A stretch of 64,000 bases of DNA, from NCBI GenBank assembly GCA_031002005.1, contig CM061921.1:141765283-141829282 (forward strand). The letters are read 5' to 3'. The notes beneath the pieces were generated by a model that made no database searches, had not been told where the DNA came from, and saw nothing but the letters and a program-made list of their open reading frames with translations. The first letter of the stretch is position 1. Each line of letters begins with the position of its first letter. A program made the position numbers and the translations under genes. This document shows, piece after piece, positions 33,493-49,389 of this stretch. This DNA comes from Vandiemenella viatica. Its lineage: Eukaryota; Arthropoda; Insecta; Orthoptera; Morabidae.

Positions 33493-34103
33493 GTCCCTTT
33501 TTTTCTGTCATCAGTCTTTCGACTGGCTTGATACAATCCTCCATCCCTTCCTATCTTGTGCTAGCCTCTTCATCTCTACATATCCCTTACAACCCACGTC
33601 CTCAATTATCTGCTTCATATATTCTAATCTTTGCCTTCCTCTACAGTTCTTACCTTCGACTGTTCTCTCCACCAGCAAATTAACCAATCCAGCATGTCTC
33701 AAAATATGACCTACCAGCCTGTCTCTTCTTTCTGTAAGCTTCTTCCACAAACTTCTTTCCTCACCCATCATATCCAAAACTCGTTCATTTCTTACTTTGT
33801 CTGTCCACTTAATTTTCAGCATTCTTTTGTATCACCACATTTCAATTTTCGTTCTTTCCGGTATTCCTAAAGTCCATGTTTCGCTACCGTAAAGTGCTGT
33901 GCTCCATACATAGGGTTTTAAAAAGTTATTTCTAATTCCTAGATCAATATTTGAAACTAAAAGATTTCTCTTTTTCATGAAGGCTCTTTTTGCTAGTGCT
34001 ATTCTGCTTTTAACATCATTCCTGTTTTGGCCATTGGTTGTAATTTTGCTTCCCACGTAACAGAATTCACTTGAGTCCCTAAAATGTTTTAAATTAAACA
34101 TAC
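33493..34103 (-). pseudogene. RTE-like LINE, C-terminal fragment
   Basis: On the minus strand it gives EFCYVGSKITTNGQNRNDVK, KRAFMKKRNLLVSNIDLGIR, PYVWSTALYGSETWTLGIPE and, after a frame break at ~33832, LKIKWTDKVRNERVLDMMGE and RRDRLVGHILRHAGLVNLLV. These are the connection and C-terminal regions of RTE/BovB-type ORFs. The 3' UTR end (complement of CTGTCATCAGTCTTTCGACT) is at 33500, the same end as the copy at 45597. The reverse transcriptase core is missing (5'-truncated). Confidence 0.85.
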
Positions 34104-34133
34104 AGGTTGACCTAGGTCCTAATATCGTTTGTA

Positions 34134-34330
34134 ATGACGCGTGAGGAAGGAGCTGGGCCTCCCCCCTCCTCTGACCCGTTGCCCCCTCCCGCGCGGCACG
34201 GCTGTGGCAGTCGTCGGCTGTTCAGTGTGGCGGAATGCGCGAGCACAAGCATGTCTCGCGTCAGTGTCAACAGGCCCGCGCGCAACGGCCGGGCCCGCAA
34301 AATCAGTCGGGTACGTCCTCTACTAACCGC
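34134..34330 (+). promoter_or_regulatory. CpG-rich island, probable TATA-less promoter
   Basis: About 200 bp are dense in CpG (GCGCGGCACGG, CGGAATGCGCGAGC, GCCCGCGCGCAACGGCCGGG) in an otherwise AT-rich region. TTCAGTG at 34221-34227 matches the arthropod initiator TCAGT, 27 bases before an ATG, and no TATA box is seen. The island starts just after the truncated RTE LINE. It is not part of any repeat seen elsewhere in the window, so a host promoter is the simplest reading. Confidence 0.45.
34251..34310 (+). CDS. Candidate first coding exon of a host gene (20 codons)
   Basis: ATG at 34251 opens MSRVSVNRPARNGRARKISR, and the next bases are GTACGT, a good 5' splice donor at 34311, leaving the exon in phase 0. 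The frame stays open upstream to 34134, so a longer N-terminus starting MTREEGAG is possible, but the initiator-like TCAGT at 34222 favours the downstream ATG. The peptide is very basic (six Arg, one Lys), as in many nuclear or mitochondrially targeted N-termini. I do not recognise the protein. No further exon is identified, and the AT-rich 3.5 kb that follows would be intron. Confidence 0.4.
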
Positions 34331-37300
34331 ACACACTAACACCCCCATCCACGTAGCTTAGTTCCCACAACTTATCCACTCGTAATGACAACTTGCAGTG
34401 TGGTAGTCTAAAAACGGTAGCTCCAACCTTCATCTCGAAGCTTTTTCCACTGCATCACAAATACCAGAGCTCTACATTTCCTTGTGCTAAGCTTTCAGCA
34501 AAACTAATCTGCTGGTAGAACCAGTCTGTCAGAGACTGGTAAACAACTTCACTATACGAAATACTGCCATATGATCAGAAACGATATTTCTGGCGATGAA
34601 AGTCTTATCAAAAAATATGAATGTTCGCAATATAAAATTTAGGGCGTTTACTGTAAGAAAGATCACAAGTCAGTCAGTTGTAGGGTAAGGAACTAGATAT
34701 GAACAACAGCCTCCCACAAAACACACTAAGCACAGTGTAAAATCTGGAATGCTGAAATCCTAGATTCCTTCCCGTCCGTAAAATAATTTTATCTTGTACT
34801 AAAACTAAGAACAGCTTTTTTATGGTGAAAGGAGACGGGTATTGTAGTGATAAGGACCTTCTGACATGGTGTTTGGTTTTATTTGTTTAGCAAAAGTGTA
34901 CATAACATATTTAACTAATGGCGTAATATTGCCGGATAAATAGGCTATATAAATGCAAAATCAAATTATATAATTAGTGGTATCTGAAATTTTTTAAAAC
35001 AAAAAATCTCTAATTCTCTATTCGACAACCCAAAGACTACTCTATAAGGTATTCTAAGAAATATTTTATTCCTGTGTTTCGCAAAATTTTCAAATATGCC
35101 AGTTTTAAAAATACATGATTCTTAGCATCCACGTGACTGATGTGACGTTTCATTTGCTAGTGAACGTTCGGAGCTGTCATCAAACAGTAAAGCGGATTAA
35201 ACTTCCATTACCTAACATGAGTTGTTTAACATGCTGTCATTGTAAAATATTGGTGAAACATCCGTGTCAATTTATCAATTACTAATACAGTCATAATAAA
35301 AAGAGCCTAAATAAAGGAAGTTTAAAGTAGACATACACATTCTTAACTCTAACCTAATCAGCCTTATTACGAAGTGGATGTATATAAAAAGTTAGTAGAT
35401 CAAATTTTTTTTGCTAGAATTTTCATAACTCTCGTTCCAGAAAATTGTAAAACAGAATATTTTTTTTGATGAACAGAAAGGTCGAGATCCACTGAAATAT
35501 CAGTGTGTAAATTCCTCACTATTTCTGAAACTTTAATGCATAAATAAGATAAAAGCTGTTTCGGACATTGTGATATAACAAGATTAAGATAGCTTAGTTA
35601 TAAGCTAATATTTCTCGTCCAGCCTCTGGAAGTATTTTTTTAAATATAGTAGATATTTAAAAAGTGACTATGACAATGCAGTGTATTATTGGTACGTTTA
35701 ATGCATCTCTACTTTTCAATTTGAGTTGTATTCTCCATAGAAGCATGTCATTCGTATACCGCATCACAAATGCGTTGAATGTTAAGAATTCGATTAAGAA
35801 TATCAAAATATTTCAGATTACTTGGATAAAATACCAGAAACAAATAAATGACTTACCTCTTTAAATATTAAAGTCGCGTACAGTGATAATGCCTTTTAAA
35901 TGACATACAGTACATTCATTTTTGTGTTTTAAACTTGCATAGTTACATCAGAATATGAAACATCAAAACAAATGTCAGAGTATATGTAAATTTACTTTGA
36001 GCTTCTTGTAGGCCTTCGAGTATACGACGTTAATGCAACAGTAAATTTACTTTGCAGCTGCAGCAATTATACTTCGCTGACACGGTTTCAATTCTTGACA
36101 GTTGTCTTATATGATGCAACCCAATGGAGTTCAGGTTAACGATACCCTTTCTCTGCAATACACTAACACAAGGTGCCAACTGCAACAGTATACAGAAATT
36201 TATGAAAAGATAATACAGTTTACAAATCATTTTATCAAAAGTTTTTTCGAATCTAACTGTATAAAACTGTGGTTTTAAAACAGATGTCGGTACTAAGAGT
36301 GACAACAAGATGTTTTAGTAACGTCAGTACTAATTGTGAATTACAATATAATTTTTAAACACTGATTTTTATTATTCATCTAACGGCATTTTCTTTTTAG
36401 CCAGACAATTTTACTTACACGGACATCGTCGTTTCTTTACAGACCTATAATAACTACTAACAATTTATAAGTTGTTGAGAAAAATTCTTATCTGAAATAA
36501 AAAAAGGAATAAACAGTATAGATCAACTACTACAATCTGAAACTGGATTTTTTAATTGAGACGATAGTCATGGTTTAATCCTCAAGGAATTTAGCATTTT
36601 ATAGCATAGATAGCTTTTTAATTGTTGGATCACTCAAATTCCGAAGATGAAATCAGCTTTCTATCATCTAAGGCGTGAGAAGAGCCAATATTTTATAACA
36701 AAGACTAACAGTATGATTGCACAGTGAAGTACACTTTAATAACTTAGGTTCAGGATCGTTGATAACAGTCATTTACCCACTTCTTTATTTTTCAGTGCTA
36801 TCCTTCTCACGTTGGCCAAAAACAGTTTCCATAATTTTTAAACAGATTCGTCTGTAAATCGAATCAAAAAGAATTGGCGTTTTCTGTCTTTCTTATTAGT
36901 ATTATAACGATAGTCATTAAATTTTCTTTACAAACCTTTTCATAACATTCTTGTTCAGTCCGTATATACAGCCTAAATTTTTCCATGTTTCATTAGGCTA
37001 AACACGCATGTAGTGATTTCTATTCATTTCATATTTTTAACGAGATTTAGTCTGCTCCTGGCTGTTGTTAAGGTTATCTAATCATTTGAAAATGAGCTAC
37101 AAAATAATTGAAAATAATTTTGTGTATATTTATCACATATTATCCTTAGCTCCCAGAGGTCTTTTGGGGAAGAATGACGCCGTTCTCTTTTAAGCCATAG
37201 TGTGTACATTTAACGATATATGCATCATTTTTCTCTTACTTGAAAGCCATAAATCATAGGAATTGCAAAAACAACTTAAAGCGTTCGGGGCTTGTTGCAC

Positions 37301-37815
37301 TGTAGGACAAGATACCGTTACTCACCTATACTTTTGAAATGCATATCCTGTGTTATAATTTGTGTATACTTAAATGAATGCTGTACAGAACTAAAGAACT
37401 ATAATAATTAATAGGAAAAAAATTTGCAAAAATTTGTAATACCTGTTTCCATACACAAACAAGCATTTTGAAGTTGCTATGGGCACAAGTGCCAGACTAT
37501 ATGAAAAATGCTTATGAATGCAAGAACTTGAATAATACTGACATGGTTCTCATTTTACTACCTAATATGAAACGACGTTCCAACGAAAAAATTTTACTCT
37601 ACTCGTTAATGTTTTTAGAGTGTTTTACTCTTGATTTTTTATTTAGGTACACTGTCATAACTATTAGAAATTAGGCTGAAATTCAATAACAACGCATATT
37701 TGATAGACGTAAAAGTGCGATGGAATTTGGTTAAAGAGAATTGATTTTGTTTGGTAATTGCAGCTAATGGTGCTTGTTTACCTATACAATAACTGATATG
37801 GTAATGCTCAGGTAT
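34331..37815. other. AT-rich stretch, possible intron, nothing recognised
   Basis: 3.5 kb without a SINE, LINE or convincing coding frame, which is unusual for this repeat-dense window. It is compatible with intron sequence of the candidate gene at 34251 or with old decayed DNA. Confidence 0.4.
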
Positions 37816-37841
37816 ACAATATATATATATATATATATATG
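37816..37841. repeat. (AT)n microsatellite
   Basis: About 13 AT units, 60 bp from the mitochondrial insert. Confidence 0.9.
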
Positions 37842-37901
37842 GTAGACAGATTAATGTCAAATTTTCGGCTGTAACACTCTTGATTCTATATGTCATATAG
37901 A

Positions 37902-41299
<3,398 letters not shown>

Positions 41300-42720
41300 C
41301 CCAATAACCAGTCTCTCGACTGGTTTGCTGCAATAAAATCTTGTGCTAATGGTTTTATTTCGACGTATCCATTAGAAACTACTTAATTAATTGCTTCACA
41401 CATTCTATTTTTCTTTCTACCTAATTTTCGTCCTAACCAATTCGTGTTTTCAGAAAACGCCTTAGTTTGATTAATAACAGAAACTCCATTTTTGGCCCAT
41501 CATTGCAAAAACCTCTTCAATTAGGATTTGAGGGTACAGTTAATTTTCAACATTGTTTTATTACTGAGTGTGTTAAATGTGTCCATTTGGTAATTTTTAT
41601 GACTTTTTCTTACATTTAATCAAAATTCCTGTCCAAACTTTTTGTGCATGATGGTCAGGAATTCTGTGTTTCTTACTCGTAACAGCTAAGAAGATAACAT
41701 CAGATCTTAGCGGACCGATTCTTTCTGCATGAGCCACAATGCGTCATTAAGATTTTTCTTTTACTTCTTTTACATGCAATCTTAATACAGCCTTGTCACT
41801 CTCACTTTTGCATTGATTTTCTACATGTGAGTTATGCTAGCTCAGTAAGGTGTGTGAGTTGTTATGAAAAGGTACATGGTTCGAATATCTGCTGCACCGG
41901 AGTTTTGACAACACTCTGTTTTATTACTGTGAATTACCTCGTAGTTCAAATTTCTGATTAATCTGTGGGCTTCCTTTATTAGGATTGGATTATAGGATAA
42001 GGTTAGGTTCAACGAAGAAAAACTTGAAGTTAAGGCCACTCAAATATATTACTTTCACACTTACATTCCTACTTTTACACCAGCCATATGTTAATTACAT
42101 ATATTAAAAATTATTCTATTATCTTATAATTTCGGTACTCATTGATTTAAGTTTAATCATGTGACGCATTAACATTGCAAAAGACTTTTTCTAAATCCAC
42201 AAACGCAATGAATGAATCTTTGTTCTATTTGATAGGTAATTCTACTATTAATGGTAAATTTAGAATAATTGTACACCGGATTTTCTTAATCCTAAATTCA
42301 TCTTCATCTATTACCCGTCCTACTCCCCCTCAGTAGAATATCGTAGTTGATAATTTTGAAGCATGTGACAAGACAGTTTTACAATTTTTTAATAAGTACC
42401 GGTACTTTCTTCTTTACTATGAATATGATGAAAGTCGGTTGAGTTTTTGGTGTCAATCTAAATAATTTCTAATACGTTCTTGTCCTAGAGATTTTGAGAA
42501 TTTTGAGAGAGCCTCAAATACTCATATACTTATGTGAGTATAAATCTTTCAAAAGCCGTGATATTCTATCTTTAAAACTGACTCCGCTATTATCTGCATC
42601 AACCTCTTTTACTTTTCCCAGCACACTACAAACCTGTTCCTCCCAATCACACAGTTTCTTGGAGGAAATTCTTTTTGCTTTCTTGTAACCTTTTCTTAGG
42701 AGTATTTCGTTGTTAAAGTA
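41300..42720 (-). pseudogene. Very decayed RTE-like LINE
   Basis: CCAGTCTCTCGACTGGTTTG (41309) corresponds to the RTE 3' end. AAAGACTTTTTCTAAATCCA-CAAACGCAATGAATG (42180) and GATAATTTTGAAGCATGTGA (42349) match the copy at 45597 (AAAGCTTTTTCTAAATCAAC, AATAATTTTGAAGCATGTGG). The stretch 42500-42700 fits the region before the reverse transcriptase. Much of the middle has been lost or replaced. Confidence 0.6.
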
Positions 42721-43299
42721 CCAGTATCATTGTATTCTTACCTCTTCTAAAGCAATATTTCTTTCTCTAGTTTGATATAACAGATTCAATATTTACTTTG
42801 GAATCTAATTTTTATCCCTTACTCCAAAACCTATATATTATTTTTGTAGTCAATATGCTATTTTCTAACATAAGACCTAAAGCGATGAATAAGATATCAA
42901 TGGGAAGGATTTTCACTGACTTATGATGTTGCATACTCAGTTTAAGGTTTAAGTTAAAGTACATTGTTTGCTTAAAATTTAAAATAGTTAATAGTGGGTC
43001 CTCGGGCGGGCGGTACACATTTTACCTCAGCGCAGCCCCTGCAAGAGCGAGACGCAACCTTCCGTGTACTACAGTCGCTGTAGTAGTTGCAGTTTCAGAG
43101 GTTAGAAGGAGTTCCCCCTGAAATTTGCTTTTGCAATGATTTTAATTAAGCCTCAGGGACAAACGGTTCGTAGTGCAGGATTACGTTTGTCACGTGCTGT
43201 ATTTACTACTGAGCAACTCTACGAAGCCTTCTCAAGCAATATTTTTTGTATAATTTACCGAAAATGACAAACAAAACATTGAAGATAATAAAGGCAAAG
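42721..43299. other. Nothing recognised
   Basis: Short GC-rich patch at 43003-43080, otherwise AT-rich. Confidence 0.4.
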
Positions 43300-43594
43300 G
43301 CTCGTGTGGTCGTAATGACCTAGTGACAAGGTTTATACTGGCTGCGCATTCCGCCCCAGTCGTAGCCGCCTTAACCTCACCCGCTGATGCTGCCAGATAT
43401 AGGGGACGTACAGTTTAACGTGGAATCCGAATCGCGGAAGCGTTCTGGCGTACGTCACATTAAAGAGAAAGTTGTACCAGAGGTGACGGTCGGGTTAAGG
43501 GCCTATGATAATTCACAAAGCGTCAGGGATTTGAAGCGGGGACCTTTCGATTTCCAGTCAGTTACCTTAACCACTGAGACACTAGATCGCTCGG
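43300..43594 (-). mobile_element. SINE-2 copy
   Basis: The minus strand reads CCGAGCGATCTAGTGTCTCAGTGG (A box), CGCTTCAAATCCC (B box), GGCCCTTAACCCGACCGTCACC, GAACGCTTCCGCGATTCG, TGGGGCGGAATGCGCAGCC and GGTCATTACGACCACACGAG. It follows the copy at 10947-11231 over its whole length, which proves a dispersed family. Confidence 0.8.
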
Positions 43595-45230
43595 ATTGAA
43601 GTCGATTGCATTATGACATCAAATATTGTATACAAAGAAGAATTGTTTATATATATTCGCGTTAGTAAACTTTCTTTTCTATTTGTGTACACACTTTGCT
43701 TAGCATTTTCTTTCAACAGACCCATAAAAGACTGAATTATTTTTTTTAGGGGGGAGGGGGGGAGAGGTGATGGTTGAATGTGCGAAAGTTTCACACGTGC
43801 ATTGTGGTTTTTGTCTAATTGCATTAGATATCAATGTCTCCAATGTTTTCTGTGCTGCGTAAGCTGAATGCCCTTCTTTGTTTTTGTGATATGAACCTTA
43901 CGAATAATGTGAACTTCTCTTTCTTGTGAGATTCTTTTAATTTGTCGAATTATATATATACATATATATATATTTATTCAGTTCTTGCTACCGACTTTCA
44001 GTCAGAGATACAATATTATCAGATGATGGCCCCAAACAGTATCCATTCCCACCTATGATTTACAGTCTATAATTCAGTTTCTGAATTTTTAACACGTACC
44101 ATGTTGTATCCTCCGGCCATTTGTATTAACGTGCTGTTCTTGTACCATTCTTAAATAGCATTGCAAATACTTTATGTTGTTCATATAGTCCCGGTCCTCG
44201 CTCTTTTTTTTTCAATGTCAAAGTTTATTGGAATACTATTTCAATCACCTAGAATTGTTATAATGAAGAAACGAAGCATCCCAGTTTAGTTCAGTTGAAA
44301 CCCCGCATTCACGTACCCCAGAATGGAACAAATAAAACATTAAGAAATTAATGAAAACATGGATACATGGTTCTCCAGAATGCATAAGAAGCGTGAATCG
44401 ATGAGAAAACTAAGCGAAGTCAGTTATGATAAAAGGTTGTGTTGAGAATGACGACAGCGTTATCAGCACAGTGAGCTTTATGACTACAAGAGAAATGGTT
44501 GTGTTAGAACAGCGTGTTTATGAGACATTAAAACGTCATCAGCCGCTTTACGATGCTGTTACGAATCTGTAATCATACGCTTGTAGATTTCCCATAGCAG
44601 GATTGATCAGTGTCTTCATGGTGCTTCATTATTATGGTTTGGGCAATTAATGTATCTAACTACTTCTGATATGTTTTTCTTCTACGTTAATTTTCTTCAA
44701 CTTTAATATCTTGCCAGTTATTCCCACAGTAACCACTTATTTAAATTGATTTATTGTTACCGTATTTTTCATTATGCAAATTTTCTTTTTCCTACTTTCA
44801 CATTCGGTACAGACTAATGTTAGATCGATGATATAACTTGCTTGTAATCCTGCTAAATGTCACAATAAAATCAGCTGAGCACAGCAGGATGTAATGTAAA
44901 TGGGCTATTGTTTAGTCTAGAAAGAATATCGCCATGTTAAATACATTATTTTAAAAGAACAACAATTCTACTTTTAACGCAATACAAAAACAGTAATCAG
45001 ATTGAAAAATGAATGATTGGAAGCAGTAAACCCAATAGCCTTGGACGTTTTTCTTGAAAACAGTCAAGTTATTAAATATTAACCAACTTTCAGTATGTAA
45101 TATTATAGTAGGTGAATGTGTTTAATCATTTTTCAACACTGACTGACTGAAGTCAGCGTGTTAATAATATAATGTACACTGACAGGTGAATCAACCCTAA
45201 ATATAGTTGTAAGAACACTTAACAGATATA
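43595..45230. other. Nothing recognised; short AT microsatellite
   Basis: An ATATATATACATATATATATA run lies at about 43950-43972 and a G-rich patch (GGGGGGAGGGGGGG) at 43750-43763. No gene seen. Confidence 0.4.
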
Positions 45231-45430
45231 CGACCCGCCAGTGTGGTTCCGTGTGTTCAGGCGCAGCACACTGGATCCGCAATGTACAAAGGGACCAAGT
45301 ACGATTCCTGGTGCCTATGTACCGGCCATCTTGATTGCGGTTTTCAGGCGGTTTCCCTGCAATCATATAGGCAAATGCTGGGACGGTTCCCAATTTCCGC
45401 ATCATAAAATACATATTTCACAAACAAAAA
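45231..45430 (+). mobile_element. SINE-3 copy
   Basis: The tRNA-like head (CCCGCCAGTGTGGTTCCGTG; degenerate B box AAGTACGATTCCTGG) is followed by TACCGGCCATCTTGATTGCG, GGCAAATGCTGGGACGGTTC and a tail CATCATAAAATACATATTTC-ACAAAC rich in ACA. The copy at 63130-63300 shares this order. Confidence 0.7.
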
Positions 45431-45596
45431 TACACACATTATATGGATAAGTGCTTCGGGTCTAAAAAACTCGATTTGAATTCGAGCAGGACACATGTCC
45501 TTTCACCGCCCCCTCATGACTTACTCTGGCAGCCTGTGTACAACAGGGGGGCCAGTGACACGTGGTCCTTAGATTGCAGGATCAAAAAAAATACAT

Positions 45597-46850
45597 TTTT
45601 TTTACTGTCATCAGTCTCTTGACTGGTTTGATGCAATCCTCCATCCCTTCCTATCTTGTGCTAATCTCTTCATGTCTACATATCCCTTACAACCCACGTC
45701 CTCAATTATCTGTTTCGTATATTTTAACCTTTGTCTTCCTCTACAGTTCTTACCTTCGACTTTTCCCTCCACTAACAAATTAACCAATCCAACATGTCTC
45801 AAAATATGACCCACCAGCCTGTCTCTTCTTTCTGTAAGCTTCTTCCACAAACTTATTTCCTCTACCATCATTTACAAAACTCGTTCATTTCGTATTTTCT
45901 GTCAACTTAATTTTCAGCATTCTTCTGTAGCGCCACATTTCTAAAGCTTCAATTTTCTTTCTTTCTGGTATTCCTAAAGTCCATGTTTCGCTACCATAAA
46001 GTGCTGTGCTCCACACATAGAGTTCTACTTCAATATTTGAAACTAAAAGATTTCTCTTTTTCATGAAGGATCTTTTTGCTAGTGTTATACTGCTTTTAAC
46101 ATCATTCTTGATTCGGCCATCGGTCGTAACTTTGCTTCCCAAGTAGCAGAATTCACTTACTTCTCCTACCACATCCGATCCTATTTTTATATTTAATCTA
46201 CTGTGATTGGTTTCATTTCTGATACATTTCATCACTTTTGTCGTGCTTTGATTTATGTTCAGCCGAAAATCATCCTTCAGTATTTTGTTCATGATACTCA
46301 GTAACTTCTCAATATCCTCAGCTCGTTCTGCTAACAAGACAATGTCATCAGCAAATCGTAGAATACTGATTTTTTTCTCCCTGAACACTTATGCCACATG
46401 AAAGTTTTTCTTTTATTTCCTTTATTACTTCTTCTACATACAAGTTGAATATTAACGTTGATAAACTACAACCTTGTCTCGCACCCTTTTTAACTGATAT
46501 ATGTCTCTCACGGATCTCTACTTTTATTATGGCCACTTGATTTTTATATAGTTTATAAAGTATTTTTCGATCTCGATATTTTAGATCTGACTTCTTGAAA
46601 ATTTTGATCATTTTGTCCCACCTAACATTAACGAAAGCTTTTTCTAAATCAACAAAAGCCATGAAAGTCTCTTTGTTTTTCTTGATCCGCCCTTCAAGTA
46701 TTAATCTTAAAGCCAGAATTGCTTCCCTTGTCCCGCGATGTTTCCTAAACCCAAATTTATCTTCACCTCCTATCTTTCTACTACCCTTTCCATTCTTCTG
46801 TTTAATATTCTGGTCAATAATTTTGAAGCATGTGGTGTTAGACTAATGGT
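45597..46850 (-). pseudogene. RTE-like LINE, reverse transcriptase to 3' end
   Basis: Best copy of the family. Minus-strand frames give AFVDLEKAFVNVRWDKM, GARQGCSLSTLIFNLYVEEV, GISVQGE, then (1-bp shift) ILRFADDIVLLAERAEDIEK with the catalytic FADD motif, EFCYLGSKVTTDGRIKNDVK, STALYGSETWTLGIPE, and after another break RDRLVGHILRHVGLVNLLVE and NCRGRQRLKYTKQIIEDVG. This is the RTE/BovB-type order. It is 5'-truncated within the polymerase domain, lacks the endonuclease, and has at least three frame breaks. The 3' end matches that of the copy at 33493. Confidence 0.9.
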
Positions 46851-47972
46851 GGAATATATATATATCTAAATGCGATGTTGTTGCAGCCCATTTTACTGCA
46901 GTTGCTTAAATAATTGAATTTTTAATAAATAACTTCCTATGAAAGTATTTGTATCTTATGAAACTGTTTTTATGCTTTGCGTTTCTACTCTTTTCGTGGT
47001 ATCATCAGCGACGAATCATTTACATTGGCGTTAGCATGTTTTGCAGCTGCGCATTTCTCCTTTACTGACAAAACATATTCCTTTAAAAGACATCTTTCAA
47101 ACTGGTATTAGTTTTATTTGGAACCGTGCACTTTCTCGATAAAAACACATCACTCAAATACTTATAAACGCTCATGCCGAAGGATGAACATCAAGCGTGA
47201 ATTTTCTATTACTAAGTTCACTCCAGATTCGAATTACAGAATATCATCTTCAGATATTTCAGTTACAAATAAAAGAGTATTAACGTATCTTGTAAGATTG
47301 AAATTTGTTTCATTTTATTTATATACATTCACCGAAATTTCTTCATTGAATTTTGTTAAGTGTGTCTTCATAAAAAAAGGACTTTGCTGTATTGTACAAC
47401 AGCAAAATTACAGAATAAAATGATTCAGAATTCAGTATATGTAACCGTAATGGACTTTTGGATTAAGAACGAAAATATTTCATGCACTAATCTAGGTAAC
47501 GCGTTTTAGAATAGTTGTATTTTATCGTCTTCATGCGTAAACGAATACAAAGAAGTACCTGCTAGCAAATAAGAAAATATTAAATGCTGGATTTAAAACT
47601 CGTCGTTACTGGGGAGCAAGAAACAGGAAGAAATACACAGCTATTGAACAGCATAAATCATAAACCGTTAATGAAATAATTCGCAATTTTTGTAAGAATG
47701 TTTTATAACTTGTGTGAAGTTAATAAAACAGTAAGACTCAACCGTATTTACTAGTTGAGAAACTGGTGATGTTAAGATAATATTCGTCACAATAGAAAAT
47801 AATTCTGCCAGTTTTATAACAAGTTGGCGACCTATGAATATTAACAAGGTATCACACTGTTGAAGCAAGGAGTCAGTCTTCAAAAGAATTTCATCCCTCC
47901 TCATTATATTACGATACTGTACTGTAGAGTACAAATATTCATGTTTAGTACCACTGCGGAGCTACCTTTTCT
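46851..47972. other. AT-rich stretch, nothing recognised
   Basis: A 101-codon frame at 47118 shows no known motif. Confidence 0.45.
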
Positions 47973-48130
47973 TTCATGCTTTATGCCGCGTCGATGTCGG
48001 GGTCATGAGAGGTAGAAGAGGATTGGGGACAAGGAACCATCCCGGAATTTGTCTGGAGTGTTTTCGGTAAACTGGGAAACATAAATCTGGCTGACAGTTC
48101 TTGGGTTCGAACCCGCGTCTACCCGAATCA
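47973..48130 (-). mobile_element. SINE-1 with internal deletion, head partly lost
   Basis: Tail complement GCTTTATGCCGCGTCGATGT, then GGGACAAGGAACCATCCCGG (the GGAAGGAATTCGGCCATGGC block is deleted) and B box complement GGGTTCGAACCCGCGTC. It ends before the A box. Confidence 0.8.
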
Positions 48131-48268
48131 GAATATATACGTATATAGCTGCAGGAAGATTATCTATGAACAGCTGCCACCTATATTACGTTTACCTAGC
48201 TGATTTCTATCTAAAATAATTATTTTTAGGATAATTATGTTGTAGTTTTGATGTACAATATCACGTAA

Positions 48269-48269
<1 letters not shown>

Positions 48270-48302
<33 letters not shown>
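48270..48302 (+). repeat. Poly-A run, 33 bases
   Basis: An uninterrupted A33 run without any recognisable retroelement body directly upstream (48131-48269). Either a microsatellite or the tail of something too decayed to see. Confidence 0.9.
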
Positions 48303-48304
<2 letters not shown>

Positions 48305-48936
48305 CGCAAAAATCTCCCTAAAGAAAAAGGAAGGTGGTTTCAAGTTTCTGTAGAAGGATTTTGGTTTTAATCATCAGCACAAACGTCTTTAAGGATTATT
48401 TTGTGCGTTATATTGCCACACTCCTTTTAAGAGAAAGGAAGAATCTGTTAACATTTAGATAATTGTAATACTATTAACTCGTAAGATTTTGTAAGAATAT
48501 ATGTAAATCTAAAAGAACAGACTGCGTCAAAATCTAGTTTTCAATACCGGCTGTGGTATTTGTATCAAGTGTTCTGCAGATTTACTGAAAGGTAGGTTTT
48601 TTAATTCTCATGCTTGTAGATATAGAAACTGCATCATTATACCTGAAACATTCTCGCACCAATAATTCATTAGCAGGACTGGTAGTAATAAATCAGCTAG
48701 TTGATTACACTCTTACACAGAAAAACAGCATTATAAAGCACGTGCATCTCAGAAAGTGTTCCATCAGATACAATGTTAGTTACCTCAGTGTAAGTCTTCT
48801 TCAATTTGTAAGAGAAACGAGAATATTCCAGCTTTACAGTATATTACCTCACATGTACATTTCAATGTGTTTTCCCACATCTTTGTGATGTATAAAACTG
48901 AATTAAGTTCATTAATTGCCATCAGAACAATCAATA
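48303..48936. other. Nothing recognised
   Basis: A 92-codon frame at 48610 has no known motif. Confidence 0.45.
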
Positions 48937-49154
48937 GCTCCCAAACCGAGCGTGGTGGGTGAGCAGTAACGCTCTGGCCTCACATTCGGTAGGACCTGGA
49001 TTTAAATCCCCGTCCGGCCATCCAGATTTCGGTTTTCCATGGTATGGTTCCTTCAAAAGCGGTGGTTGAATTCCTTCCCATTCCTTGTCCCAGTTCTTTC
49101 ACGCTTCTAATGAACTGGACGAGGCGTAAAGAATGGGAAAAAAGGTTGCTCCCA
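48937..49154 (+). mobile_element. SINE-1 with 30-bp internal deletion and short target duplication
   Basis: GCTCCCA at 48937-48943 and 49148-49154. Head ACCGAGCGTGGTGGGTGAGC, weak B box GGATTTAAATCCC. The body goes directly from TTTCCATGGT to ATGGTTCC, losing the CACTCCAGGCGAATGCCGGG block, and the tail is short. Confidence 0.9.
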
Positions 49155-49389
49155 GAGATACTAAACATGAACATTTGTGCTAAAAAATTATATTATTTTA
49201 ATATGATTCGGAGAGATGAGACTCTTCCAAACACTGACAGCGTCCATTAACAATATGCTACATTTTTAATATTAATAGGTCACCAATTTATTATACATTT
49301 GGTGGTATTCTTTCTTAATGTGTTGTACATTATCATAATTTCGCCAAATGAGAATTAAGTTTTTACCGGCGTATGACTGACAAAAAATG

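Noticed and set aside
45611..46662. Open frames of 86, 167 and 104 codons as separate host genes
   Set aside because: Together they spell one frame-broken RTE-type reverse transcriptase.
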